Positions 42,537 through 50,955 of a stretch of 64,000 nt of DNA are shown here, one piece after another; position 1 is the stretch's first letter, and every line of letters starts with the position of its first letter. Made by a program: the position numbers and the translations under genes. The notes beneath the pieces are model-generated. The model had not been told where the DNA came from and did not search any database. It saw only the letters and a list, made by a program, of their open reading frames with translations. The stretch covers positions 186,001 through 250,000 of the forward strand of contig JAHBZT010000003.1 of assembly GCA_019635315.1 (NCBI GenBank), read 5' to 3'. This DNA comes from Rubrivivax sp. Lineage in GTDB: Bacteria > Pseudomonadota > Gammaproteobacteria > Burkholderiales > Burkholderiaceae_C.

Positions 42537-44147
42537 ATGGAAGAGATCGTCAAGCAGGTCATGACCATCCTGCGCGGGATGTGGAAGTTCCGCTGGCAGG
42601 GGTTGATCGTGGCCTGGATCGTGGCCGCCGTCGGCGTCGTCGTCGTCTTCCGCATCCCGGACCAGTACGAAGCCAGCGCCCGCATTTATGTGGACACACA
42701 GTCGATTCTGAAGCCGCTGATGTCCGGCTTGGCCGTGCAGCCCAATATAGAGCAGCAGATCGCGATCCTCAGCCGTACGTTGCTCAGCAGGCCGAACATC
42801 GAGAAGCTGGTGCGTATGGCGGATCTGGATCTGAAGAGTGAGTCCAAGCGAGATCAGGAAGAGCTGATCGACAAGCTCATGGCCAGCATCGCGATACGGG
42901 ACGGCACCCGTGACAACCTCTACTCCCTGGCCTTCCGAGATGCAGACCAGGAGAAGGCCAAGCGTGTGATCCAGTCTCTGGTGTCGATCTTCGTCGAATC
43001 GAGCCTCGGCTCGAGTCGAAAGGACACCGATGCCGCCAAGACCTTCCTGAACGAGCAGATCAGGGCCTTCGAGGCCAAGCTCGAGGAGGCCGAGGCGCGC
43101 ATGAAGGAGTTTCAGCTGCGCAATCTTGACCGAGTCGGACCGGATGGGCGCGACACGCTAACGCGTATGGGTGAAGCGCAAGGTCTGCTAGACGGCGCGC
43201 GGCTGCAACTGCGCGAGGCCGAGCAGGCCCGCGACGCTGCCCGCAGACAGCTTGCTGAGGCGCGCGGACAGGCGCCAAGCTCGGCCTTGCCGGATCTGTT
43301 GCAGGGGTCTGGAGGCAGCGCCGGTAGCCTGCCTGTGGCTACGCCGGAGATCGATGCCCGAATCGACGCTCAGCAACGAAACCTGGACGCATTGCTGCAG
43401 CGCTATACCGACCGCCACCCGGACGTCGTGGGCACGCGCCGGCTGCTTGCGGAGTTGGAGGAGCTCAGGCGCAAGGAGGTGGCCGAGCTCCAGCGCAAGG
43501 CTGCGCAACGCGCAGCGGCCGCGCCTCCCGGTACACCTGGTGGTGCCAACGCCGATCTGGCCATCCAGGAGCTCAACCGGATGCTGGCGACGGCCGAAGT
43601 CCAGGTCGCGGCGATGAAGGCCCGAGTGGATGAGTACAGCCGGCGACACGCCGCGTTGCGGGAGTCGTTGCGAACTGCACCGCAGATCGAGGCCGAGGCG
43701 GCCCAGCTCAACCGCGACTACGAGGTCACCAAGCGCAACTACGAGGACCTGGTCGCCCGCCGCCAGTCCGCGGTCATGTCCGGCGAACTCGACGTCGCCT
43801 CAGGCGTCGCCGAATTCCGCCTCATCGACCCGCCGCGCGTGTCGCCCAAGCCGGTGGCGCCGAACCGGCTGCTGCTGCTGCCGGTGGCGCTCGTCGCGGC
43901 GTTGGCCGCCGGCCTGTTCACCGCCTTCGCGGCCGCCCAGCTGCGACCGACCTTCGACGACGCCAGCGAACTGCGTTCCAAGACCGGGCTGCCGCTGCTC
44001 GGCGTGGTCACGATGGTCATGAGCGACGTCGACCGCCGTGTCGAACGCATGGGGACGATCCGCTTCGTCACCGCCACCGGCAGCCTGGTCGGCCTGTTCA
44101 TCGCCGGGTTGATTGCCATGTCCCTGATGGGCCGCTACGGAGGCTGA
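42537..44147 (+). CDS. XrtA chain-length determinant / polysaccharide co-polymerase
   Basis: Inner-membrane Wzc-like co-polymerase of 536 residues that sets chain length and works with the separate tyrosine kinase. A Wzz domain with its first helix (about 19-38) leads to a periplasmic coiled-coil region (about 175-240 and 270-400), and a closing Pro-rich segment (RLIDPPRVSPKPVAPNR) is followed by the second membrane helix pair. The start ATG is 42537. Bases about 42690-43660 are visibly less GC-rich at third positions than both ends, hinting at recombination within the gene. Confidence 0.92.
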   Translation: MEEIVKQVMTILRGMWKFRWQGLIVAWIVAAVGVVVVFRIPDQYEASARIYVDTQSILKPLMSGLAVQPNIEQQIAILSRTLLSRPNIEKLVRMADLDLKSESKRDQEELIDKLMASIAIRDGTRDNLYSLAFRDADQEKAKRVIQSLVSIFVESSLGSSRKDTDAAKTFLNEQIRAFEAKLEEAEARMKEFQLRNLDRVGPDGRDTLTRMGEAQGLLDGARLQLREAEQARDAARRQLAEARGQAPSSALPDLLQGSGGSAGSLPVATPEIDARIDAQQRNLDALLQRYTDRHPDVVGTRRLLAELEELRRKEVAELQRKAAQRAAAAPPGTPGGANADLAIQELNRMLATAEVQVAAMKARVDEYSRRHAALRESLRTAPQIEAEAAQLNRDYEVTKRNYEDLVARRQSAVMSGELDVASGVAEFRLIDPPRVSPKPVAPNRLLLLPVALVAALAAGLFTAFAAAQLRPTFDDASELRSKTGLPLLGVVTMVMSDVDRRVERMGTIRFVTATGSLVGLFIAGLIAMSLMGRYGG

Positions 44148-44150
44148 CCG

Positions 44151-45140
44151 ATGAGCAGCTTGATCGAACAGGCCGCCCAGCGGCTGGAACAGCTGCGGCA
44201 GGCCGGCGTCAGCCTGCCGGACCTCGAGCCGGCCGCCACCGCGGCAGGTCCCGGCGTCGCCGCGGATCTCCCGCCGACGCCGGCCGCGCCGATGCCGGCC
44301 GCCGCCGTCGCGCGGCCGGAGGCCGTCTTCACGTCCAAACGCGTCGAGATCGACCTCGACGCCGTCGCCACGGCGGGCATCGTGACACCGAACGCACCGC
44401 GCACGCACCTCGCCGACCAGTACCGCGTGCTCAAGCGGCCGCTGATCGCCAACGCCACCGGCAAGGGCGCGGCCACCGTCGCGCACGGCAACCTGATCAT
44501 GGTGACCAGCGCGCTGCCCGGCGAGGGCAAGAGCTTCACGTCGATCAACCTGGCGATGAGCATCGCCGCCGAACTCGACCACACGGTGATGCTTGTCGAC
44601 GCCGACGTCGCCCGGCCGTCGGTGCTGCGCGTGCTCGGCCTGCCCCCGGCGCCCGGCTTGCTGGACCTGCTGGAAGGCAAGGCCGAGATGGCCGACGTGC
44701 TGCTGCGCACCAACATCGACAAGCTGACCATCCTGCCCAGCGGGTCGCCGCACCCCAAGGCCACCGAACTGCTGGCCAGCGAGGCCATGAACCAGCTGCT
44801 GGACGACATGGCGACGCGCTATCCGGACCGCATCATCATCTTCGACTCGCCGCCGCTGCTGCTGACCACCGAGTCGCGCGTGCTCGCCACGCACATGGGC
44901 CAGGTCGTCATCGTCGTTCATGCCGGCCGCACGCTGCAGGCCAACGTGCAGCAGGCGCTGGCGGCCATCGAGGGTTGCCCGGTCAAGCTGATGGTGCTGA
45001 ACAAGGCGCGCAGCGGGGCCGAGGGCAGCTACGGCTACGGCGGCTATGGTTATGGCTACGGCTATGGTTATGGGTACGGCTATGGCTACGGCAGCGGATA
45101 TGGCGGCGACCGCGCCAAGGCGGCGCAAGGCGAAGGCTGA
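44151..45140 (+). CDS. XrtA-associated bacterial tyrosine kinase
   Basis: A 329-residue BY-kinase/CpsD-like ATPase. Walker A is in SALPGEGKSFTSINL (about 123), Walker A' in VDADVARPS (about 150) and Walker B in IIIFDSPPLL. It ends in a long Gly-Tyr tail (about 287-318), which replaces the usual C-terminal tyrosine cluster for autophosphorylation. It pairs with the upstream co-polymerase, three bases away. The cycle of phosphorylation probably controls EPS polymer length. Confidence 0.92.
   Translation: MSSLIEQAAQRLEQLRQAGVSLPDLEPAATAAGPGVAADLPPTPAAPMPAAAVARPEAVFTSKRVEIDLDAVATAGIVTPNAPRTHLADQYRVLKRPLIANATGKGAATVAHGNLIMVTSALPGEGKSFTSINLAMSIAAELDHTVMLVDADVARPSVLRVLGLPPAPGLLDLLEGKAEMADVLLRTNIDKLTILPSGSPHPKATELLASEAMNQLLDDMATRYPDRIIIFDSPPLLLTTESRVLATHMGQVVIVVHAGRTLQANVQQALAAIEGCPVKLMVLNKARSGAEGSYGYGGYGYGYGYGYGYGYGYGSGYGGDRAKAAQGEG
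45029..45108 (+). repeat. Hexanucleotide GGYTAY tandem repeat encoding a Gly-Tyr tail
   Basis: About twelve near-identical hexamers (ggctat/ggttat/ggctac) run in frame and encode alternating Gly and Tyr. Such tracts can change length by slippage, which would change the number of phosphorylatable tyrosines without shifting the frame. Confidence 0.8.
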
Positions 45141-45152
45141 CCGCTCGCCCTC

Positions 45153-46700
45153 ATGAAGCGCTGCCCCGGTCGTTCCACCATTGCTCCGCCCCCCACGCCG
45201 ACGGCGCTTGCTGCCGCGTTGGTGCTGGTCGCGTGGCCAGCGTTGGCGCAGGATGCGGGGCAGGTTACGCAGAGCCGAAGGCTTGTCGTGACGCCCACGT
45301 TCACGGCTTCAGAGACCTACACCGAGACCGATTCGGCGCGCGACCGAGGCGTCCGGGACGGCGAGTTCGGCACGCGGCTGAGTCCCGGCCTGCGCATCAG
45401 CAGCCGTTCCGGCCGCGTGCAGGGTTCGCTTGACTACAGGCTCAACGCGTCCTGGTACTCCAAGACCTCGGAGGCCAAGGCATTCGACAACGTGCTGTCT
45501 GCTTCGGCCTTGGCCGAGGCCATCGACAACCGCTTTTTCGTCGACGCTCGTGCGTCGATCAGCCAGCAAACGCTGTCGCCCTTCGGCACGCAGTCGGCCG
45601 ACGACCGCACGCGCTACAACGAGAACCAGACGGAAGTGCGCACCGCCACCCTGTCGCCGTACATCGTCGGCTCGCTCGGTGAACTCGCGACCTGGCAGCT
45701 GCGCTACAACGCCAGTCTCACCGACACCCGTGGCGGCACGGTCAACGACTCGCTCACCTACGGCCCGACGCTGACGGTCTCGTCCAGCAATGCCGGCGCC
45801 TTGGTCGGGTGGGGCCTGCTCGCGAGCCAGCAGACGATCGACTTCAAGGGCGGCCGCGCCACCGAGATCGAACGCGTCAATGCGCAGCTCTTCTTCCGGC
45901 CCGACCCCGATGTCACGCTCTCGGTCAATGGCGGCCAGGAGCGCACCAACGTCGGCTCGGCCTTCAGCCGCACCTACGACAACTGGGGCGCCGGCCTGCG
46001 CTGGACGCCGACGCCGCGCACGCTGATCGCGCTGCAGGGCGACGAGCGCTACTACGGGCGCGGCCATTCGGTGCTGGTCGAGCAACGCATGCGGCGCAGC
46101 GTCGTGCGCTACACCGACAGCCGCGACGCCACCAGCGGCGCCGACCCCAACGGCGTCGGCCAGCCGGTGACGCTGTACCAGCTGCTGTTCCTGCAGTTCG
46201 CTTCCGTCCAGCCCGACCCGGTGCTGCGCGACCAGCTGGTGCGCGACTTCCTGCGCTCGATCGGCCGCGATCCCAACGAACTGGTCGCCGGCGGCCTGCT
46301 CGGCTCGGCCGTCTCGCTGCAGCAGCGGCGCGACCTGTCGTGGGCGCTGCTGGGAGTGCGCACGACGCTCAACCTGCAGGCCTACAACAGCACGACGCGC
46401 ATCCTCGACGACCCCAACAACACCGGCAATACCGAGCCGGTGCGGCTGTGGGGCTACAGCGCCACCGTCTCGCACCGCCTGACGCCCCGGTCGTCGCTCA
46501 GCCTGACCGGCTCGCGCCAGATCGCGAAGAGCACGTCCACGCAAGCCGGCAACGACCTCAAGTCGCTGCTGCTGGCCTGGTCCAGCCAGGTCAGCACGCG
46601 CACCTCGGTCGGCCTGTCGGCGCGCTACTCGGTCTTCGACAGCCCCACGGACCCGTACCGCGAGGCGGCCGTTACCGCTTCCGTCAGCCTGGTCTTCTAG
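45153..46700 (+). CDS. XrtA/PEP-CTERM outer-membrane beta-barrel protein (TIGR03016-like)
   Basis: A 515-residue outer-membrane protein. A signal peptide (1-31, AWPALAQ) precedes repeated amphipathic strands with alternating aromatic and polar residues, a barrel typical of the conserved XrtA locus protein. It ends in a Phe (SVSLVF), as outer-membrane barrels do. It may be the porin that lets EPS pass, as in other synthase or Wzx-type systems (inference). It is between the tyrosine kinase and the ATPase. Confidence 0.85.
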   Translation: MKRCPGRSTIAPPPTPTALAAALVLVAWPALAQDAGQVTQSRRLVVTPTFTASETYTETDSARDRGVRDGEFGTRLSPGLRISSRSGRVQGSLDYRLNASWYSKTSEAKAFDNVLSASALAEAIDNRFFVDARASISQQTLSPFGTQSADDRTRYNENQTEVRTATLSPYIVGSLGELATWQLRYNASLTDTRGGTVNDSLTYGPTLTVSSSNAGALVGWGLLASQQTIDFKGGRATEIERVNAQLFFRPDPDVTLSVNGGQERTNVGSAFSRTYDNWGAGLRWTPTPRTLIALQGDERYYGRGHSVLVEQRMRRSVVRYTDSRDATSGADPNGVGQPVTLYQLLFLQFASVQPDPVLRDQLVRDFLRSIGRDPNELVAGGLLGSAVSLQQRRDLSWALLGVRTTLNLQAYNSTTRILDDPNNTGNTEPVRLWGYSATVSHRLTPRSSLSLTGSRQIAKSTSTQAGNDLKSLLLAWSSQVSTRTSVGLSARYSVFDSPTDPYREAAVTASVSLVF

Positions 46701-46703
46701 ATC

Positions 46704-47810
46704 ATGTACGAGGCCTTCTACGGGCTGAAGAGCAAGCCCTTCCAGCTCAACCCCGACCCGAACTTCTACTTCGCGAGCAAGCAGCACCGGCGCGCGAAGG
46801 CCTACCTGGAGTACGGCGTCTCGCGCAACGAGGGCTTCATCGTCATCACCGGCGAGATCGGCGCCGGCAAGACCATGGTGCTGCGCTCGCTGATCGAGGG
46901 CCTGCACGGCACCAGCGTGATCACCGGCCACCTGGTGACCACGCAGCTCGGCGCCGAGGACACGCTGCGCATGGTCGGCGCCGCCTTCGGCTTCCGCGTC
47001 AAGGACGTGCCCAAGAGCGAGCTGCTGATCACGCTCGAGGCCTTCCTGATCAGCCAGACCAGCAAGGGCAAGCGCTGCCTGCTGATCGTCGACGAGGCGC
47101 AGAACCTGACGCCGCGCGCGGTCGAGGAACTGCGCATGCTCAGCAACTTCCAGTTCGGCAACCAGGCCCTGCTGCAGAGTTTCCTGGTCGGCCAGCCGGA
47201 ATTCCGCGAGATCCTGCAGCGGCCCGAGATGGAGCAGTTCCGCCAGCGCGTGGCGGCCACCTGCCACATCGGCCCGCTGGATGCCGACGAGACGCGGGCC
47301 TACATCGAGCACCGGCTCAAGTGCGCCGGCGCCACCGACAAGCCCAGCTTCGACCCGGGCGCCTTCGCCGGCATCCACCAGGCCAGCGGCGGCATCCCGC
47401 GCCGCATCAACGCCATCGCCGACCGGTTGCTGCTGGCCGGCTTCCTGGCCGGCCGCACCCACCTGACCGAGGCCGACGTCGCCGAAGTCGTGCACGAGTT
47501 CGAGGAAGAGAACACCGTGCCCACGCGCTCGGTGAGCGCCGGGGCGCTGTCGGCCAGCGGCGAGCCGCTGCTGCCCGGCGGCCTGGCCGGCGCGGTGCTG
47601 GACCTGGACCTGTCCGAGGTCAAGCTGGACGGCGACGAGGCCGAGGCGATGAGCAAGCAGATCGCCTCGCTGGCCGCCGACCAGAAGCTCGACCAGCTGC
47701 AGCGCCTGGAACGCAGCCTGCTGCGGCTGGAGCGCATCAACGTGCAGACCCTCAACATGCTGGCCCGCCTGGTCGAGGCCGTGAAGAAGCCCGGGAGTCG
47801 CAAGGAATGA
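46704..47810 (+). CDS. XrtA-associated ATPase (ExeA-like AAA)
   Basis: A 368-residue AAA ATPase close to GspA/ExeA. Walker A is GEIGAGKT (about 50), Walker B LLIVDEAQNL (about 126), and the sensor-arginine region is GGIPRRINAIADRLL. The C-terminal third (about 260-368) is helical and may dimerise. It overlaps wecB by four bases (ATGA). It belongs to the conserved XrtA gene order between the barrel protein and the deacetylase. Confidence 0.9.
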   Translation: MYEAFYGLKSKPFQLNPDPNFYFASKQHRRAKAYLEYGVSRNEGFIVITGEIGAGKTMVLRSLIEGLHGTSVITGHLVTTQLGAEDTLRMVGAAFGFRVKDVPKSELLITLEAFLISQTSKGKRCLLIVDEAQNLTPRAVEELRMLSNFQFGNQALLQSFLVGQPEFREILQRPEMEQFRQRVAATCHIGPLDADETRAYIEHRLKCAGATDKPSFDPGAFAGIHQASGGIPRRINAIADRLLLAGFLAGRTHLTEADVAEVVHEFEEENTVPTRSVSAGALSASGEPLLPGGLAGAVLDLDLSEVKLDGDEAEAMSKQIASLAADQKLDQLQRLERSLLRLERINVQTLNMLARLVEAVKKPGSRKE

Positions 47811-48964
47811 GCCAAGGCACCGACATCGGCCTGAAGGGCCCGGTGATGTGCATCGTCGGGGCACGGCCCAACTTCATGAAGATGGCGCCCATCCTGCGCG
47901 CGCTGGCTGCGCATGCGCCGGCCATCCCGGCGCTGCTGGTGCACACCGGCCAGCATTACGACGCCAACATGAACGACCGCCTGTTCGCCGACCTGCGGCT
48001 GCCGGCGCCCGACCTCAACCTGGAGGTCGGCTCGGGCAGCCATGCGGTGCAGACGGCCGAGGTCATGAAGCGCTTCGAGCCGGCGCTGGACGAACACCAG
48101 CCGTCCTGCGTGGTCGTCGTCGGCGATGTCAATTCCACGCTGGCCTGCACGCTGGTGGCGGTGAAGAAGGGCGTGCCGGTGGTGCACGTGGAGGCCGGCC
48201 TGCGCAGCTACGACCGCCGCATGCCCGAGGAGATCAACCGCGTGCTGACCGACCAGGTCGCCGACCGCCTATACACCACCGAGCGCAGCGCCGGCGACAA
48301 CCTGGCGCGCGAGGGCGTGGACGTGTCGCGCGTCGCCTTCGTCGGCAACGTGATGATCGATTCGCTGCTGGATGCGCGCGAACACGCCCGGCCGGCTGCC
48401 GACACGCTGGTCGCGCACGACCTCGACCCCGGCCTGCTGCAGCACCCCAAGGGTTACGGCGTCGTCACGATGCACCGGCCGTCCAATGTCGACGATGCCG
48501 AGACGCTGGCCCGGTTGCTGGGCGTGCTGGCCGAGGTGTCGCGCGAGCTGCCGCTGGTCTTCGCGATGCACCCGCGCACGCGCAACAACGTCCAGCGCTT
48601 CGGGCTGCAGGGGCTGGTCGACGGCGCGCGCATCGCGGTGCTGCCGCCGCAGGGCTACCTGGAGATGGTCGGTCTGATGGCCGGCGCCACCGTGGTGCTC
48701 ACCGATTCCGGCGGCCTGCAGGAAGAGACCACCGCGCTCGGCGTGCCCTGCCTGACGATGCGCGAGAACACCGAGCGCCCGATCACCGTGGAGCAGGGCA
48801 CCAACACCATGGTCGGCCGCGACGTGGCGGCCATCCGCCAGGGGGTGGCCGACATCCTGGCCGGCCGCGGCAAGCGCGGGCGCGTGCCCGAGCTGTGGGA
48901 CGGCCACGCCGCCGAGCGTTTCGCCGCCGACCTGTATGCCTGGCTGCGCGCCGGTGCACCCTGA
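47807..48964 (+). CDS. wecB: UDP-N-acetylglucosamine 2-epimerase (non-hydrolysing)
   Basis: Converts UDP-GlcNAc to UDP-ManNAc in the cytoplasm. The 385 residues carry CIVGARPNFMKMAPI (14-28), the HTGQHYD loop, HVEAGLRSYDRRMPEEINR in two parts, TMHRPSNVD and TDSGGLQEET. It overlaps the ATPase gene (ATGA). With the TviB/WbpA-type dehydrogenase at 53916 it could lead to UDP-ManNAcA or a related uronic acid for the EPS. Confidence 0.95.
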   Translation: MSQGTDIGLKGPVMCIVGARPNFMKMAPILRALAAHAPAIPALLVHTGQHYDANMNDRLFADLRLPAPDLNLEVGSGSHAVQTAEVMKRFEPALDEHQPSCVVVVGDVNSTLACTLVAVKKGVPVVHVEAGLRSYDRRMPEEINRVLTDQVADRLYTTERSAGDNLAREGVDVSRVAFVGNVMIDSLLDAREHARPAADTLVAHDLDPGLLQHPKGYGVVTMHRPSNVDDAETLARLLGVLAEVSRELPLVFAMHPRTRNNVQRFGLQGLVDGARIAVLPPQGYLEMVGLMAGATVVLTDSGGLQEETTALGVPCLTMRENTERPITVEQGTNTMVGRDVAAIRQGVADILAGRGKRGRVPELWDGHAAERFAADLYAWLRAGAP

Positions 48965-48991
48965 CCCGAGCAGGACGACGAGGACGCAGCG

Positions 48992-49885
48992 ATGCTCGCC
49001 CCCGCCATCACGAATGCGCTGACGATCGACGTCGAGGACTATTTCCAGGTCTCGGCCTTCGCGCCCTACATCCGCCGCGACGAGTGGGACCAGCGCGAGT
49101 GCCGCGTCGAGCGCAATGTCGACCGCATCCTGGCGTTGCTGGCGGAACGCGAGGTGCAGGCCACCTTCTTCACGCTGGGCTGGGTGGCCGAGCGCTACCC
49201 GCAACTGGTGCGTCGCATCGTGGCCGGCGGCCACGAACTGGCCAGTCACGGCTATGGCCACCAGCGCGCGAGCGACCTGGACGAACTCGCCTTCCGCAAC
49301 GACATCGTGCGCGCGAAGGGCCTGCTGGAGGACATCGGCGGTGCGCCGGTGCTGGGCTACCGCGCCCCCAGCTTCTCGATCGGCCACGGCAACCTGTGGG
49401 CCTTCGACGTGCTGGCCGAGGCCGGCCACCGCTACAGCAGCAGCCTGTACCCGATCGCGCACGACCACTACGGCATGCCCGATGCGCCGCGCTTCGCGCA
49501 CCCGCGCGCAGGCGGCCTGCTCGAAGTGCCGGTGACGACGCTGCGCCTGGCCGGCCGCAACTGGCCGTCCAGCGGCGGCGGCTATTTCCGGCTGCTGCCC
49601 TATGCCATGTCGCGCTGGATGATCCGCCGCGTCAACGCCGACGACCGTGCCAGCGCGATCTTCTACTTCCACCCCTGGGAGATCGACCCGGGGCAGCCAC
49701 GCATCGAAGGCATCGACGCGAAGACGCGCTTCCGCCACTACGTCAACATCCCGCGCATGGAGTCGCGGCTGCGCACGCTGCTGGCCGATTTCCGCTGGGG
49801 GCGCATGGACCGCATCTTCCTGCCGCAGGAGCGGGCGTCGACGGCAGCGGCCGCCGCGGCCGCTGCAGCCGCTGCAGCCGCCTGA
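48992..49885 (+). CDS. XrtA polysaccharide deacetylase (NodB-type, DUF3473)
   Basis: Removes acetyl groups from the EPS or an intermediate. The 297-residue protein has the NodB metal Asp in TIDVEDYF (9-16), His residues in ELASHGYGHQ and GYRAPSFSI, and the DUF3473 end (FYFHPWEIDPGQPRI). The last 13 residues are a poly-Ala tail encoded by a GCN run (49843-49881), unusual for the family. No signal peptide is apparent, as for other XrtA-locus members. Confidence 0.9.
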   Translation: MLAPAITNALTIDVEDYFQVSAFAPYIRRDEWDQRECRVERNVDRILALLAEREVQATFFTLGWVAERYPQLVRRIVAGGHELASHGYGHQRASDLDELAFRNDIVRAKGLLEDIGGAPVLGYRAPSFSIGHGNLWAFDVLAEAGHRYSSSLYPIAHDHYGMPDAPRFAHPRAGGLLEVPVTTLRLAGRNWPSSGGGYFRLLPYAMSRWMIRRVNADDRASAIFYFHPWEIDPGQPRIEGIDAKTRFRHYVNIPRMESRLRTLLADFRWGRMDRIFLPQERASTAAAAAAAAAAAAA

Positions 49886-49898
49886 AGGACATCGCGCC

Positions 49899-50936
49899 GT
49901 GACGACCGTCGAGCGCCTGGACCCCCGCGACACCGCCACCGCGGCGGCGTGGGACGCCTTCGTGCTGGCCTGCCCGCAGGCGACCTTTTTCCACCGCGCC
50001 GGCTGGCAGCGCATCCTGCGCGAGGTCTTCCGCCACGACACGCACTACCTGCTGGCCAGGCATGGCGACCGCATCACCGGCGTGCTGCCGCTGGCCCACG
50101 TGAAGAGCTGGCTCTTCGGCAGCGCGCTGTCCAGCCTGCCGTTCGCGGTCTACGGCGGTGTCGCCGCCGCCGACGAGGCCAGCGCGCAGGCGCTGGAGCA
50201 GGCGGCGATGGCCCTGGCGCAGAGGCTGCGCGTGCCGCACCTGGAACTGCGCCACCGCGAGCGCCGCCACCCGGACTGGCCCGAGCAGGATCTCTACGTC
50301 ACCTTCCGCAAGGCGCTGCTGCCCGACGAGGAGGCGAACATGCTCGCCATCCCGCGCAAGCAGCGCGCGATGGTGCGCAAGGGCATCAAGAACGGCCTGA
50401 GCAGCGAGATCGACCACGGCGTCGAGCGCTTCTTCGCGCTCTATGCCGACAACGTGCACCGCCACGGCACGCCGGCGCTGCCCCGGCGCTACTTCGCCGA
50501 GCTGCGGCGCGAATTCGGCGACGACTGCGAGGTGCTGACCGTTGTCGCGCCGGACGGGCGGCCGCTGTCCAGCGTGCTCAGCTTCTACTTCCGCGACGAG
50601 GTGCTGCCCTACTACGCCGGCGACGACGTCGCGGCCCGCGATCTGGCGGCCAACGACTTCAAGTACTGGGAACTGATGCGCCGCGCCGTCGGTCGCGGCC
50701 TCGCGACCTTCGACTACGGCCGCAGCAAGCAGGGCACCGGGCCCTATGCCTTCAAGAAGAACTGGGGCTTCGAGCCGACGCCGCTGCACTACGAATACCG
50801 GCTCTATACGCGCGACAGCGTGCCGCAGAACAACCCGGCCAACGCCAAGTACCGCGTGATGATCGAGACCTGGCGGCGGCTGCCGCTGTCCTTCGCCAAC
50901 TGGCTGGGTCCGTTCGTCGTGCGCTCGCTGGGCTGA
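49899..50936 (+). CDS. XrtA/PEP-CTERM FemAB-like GNAT protein
   Basis: A 345-residue acyltransferase with two GNAT folds as in FemA/FemX, named for PEP-CTERM loci. Visible elements are TFFHRAGWQRILREVF near residue 28, KQRAMVRKGIKNGL, and the late FDYGRSKQGTGPYAFKKNWGFEPTPL. FemAB enzymes add amino acids from aminoacyl-tRNA to a lipid-linked or peptide substrate; here it may decorate EPS or its lipid carrier. The start is GTG 49899, 13 bases after the deacetylase stop. Confidence 0.88.
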   Translation: MTTVERLDPRDTATAAAWDAFVLACPQATFFHRAGWQRILREVFRHDTHYLLARHGDRITGVLPLAHVKSWLFGSALSSLPFAVYGGVAAADEASAQALEQAAMALAQRLRVPHLELRHRERRHPDWPEQDLYVTFRKALLPDEEANMLAIPRKQRAMVRKGIKNGLSSEIDHGVERFFALYADNVHRHGTPALPRRYFAELRREFGDDCEVLTVVAPDGRPLSSVLSFYFRDEVLPYYAGDDVAARDLAANDFKYWELMRRAVGRGLATFDYGRSKQGTGPYAFKKNWGFEPTPLHYEYRLYTRDSVPQNNPANAKYRVMIETWRRLPLSFANWLGPFVVRSLG

Positions 50937-50955
50937 AGGCGCTAGCGAACCTGCC

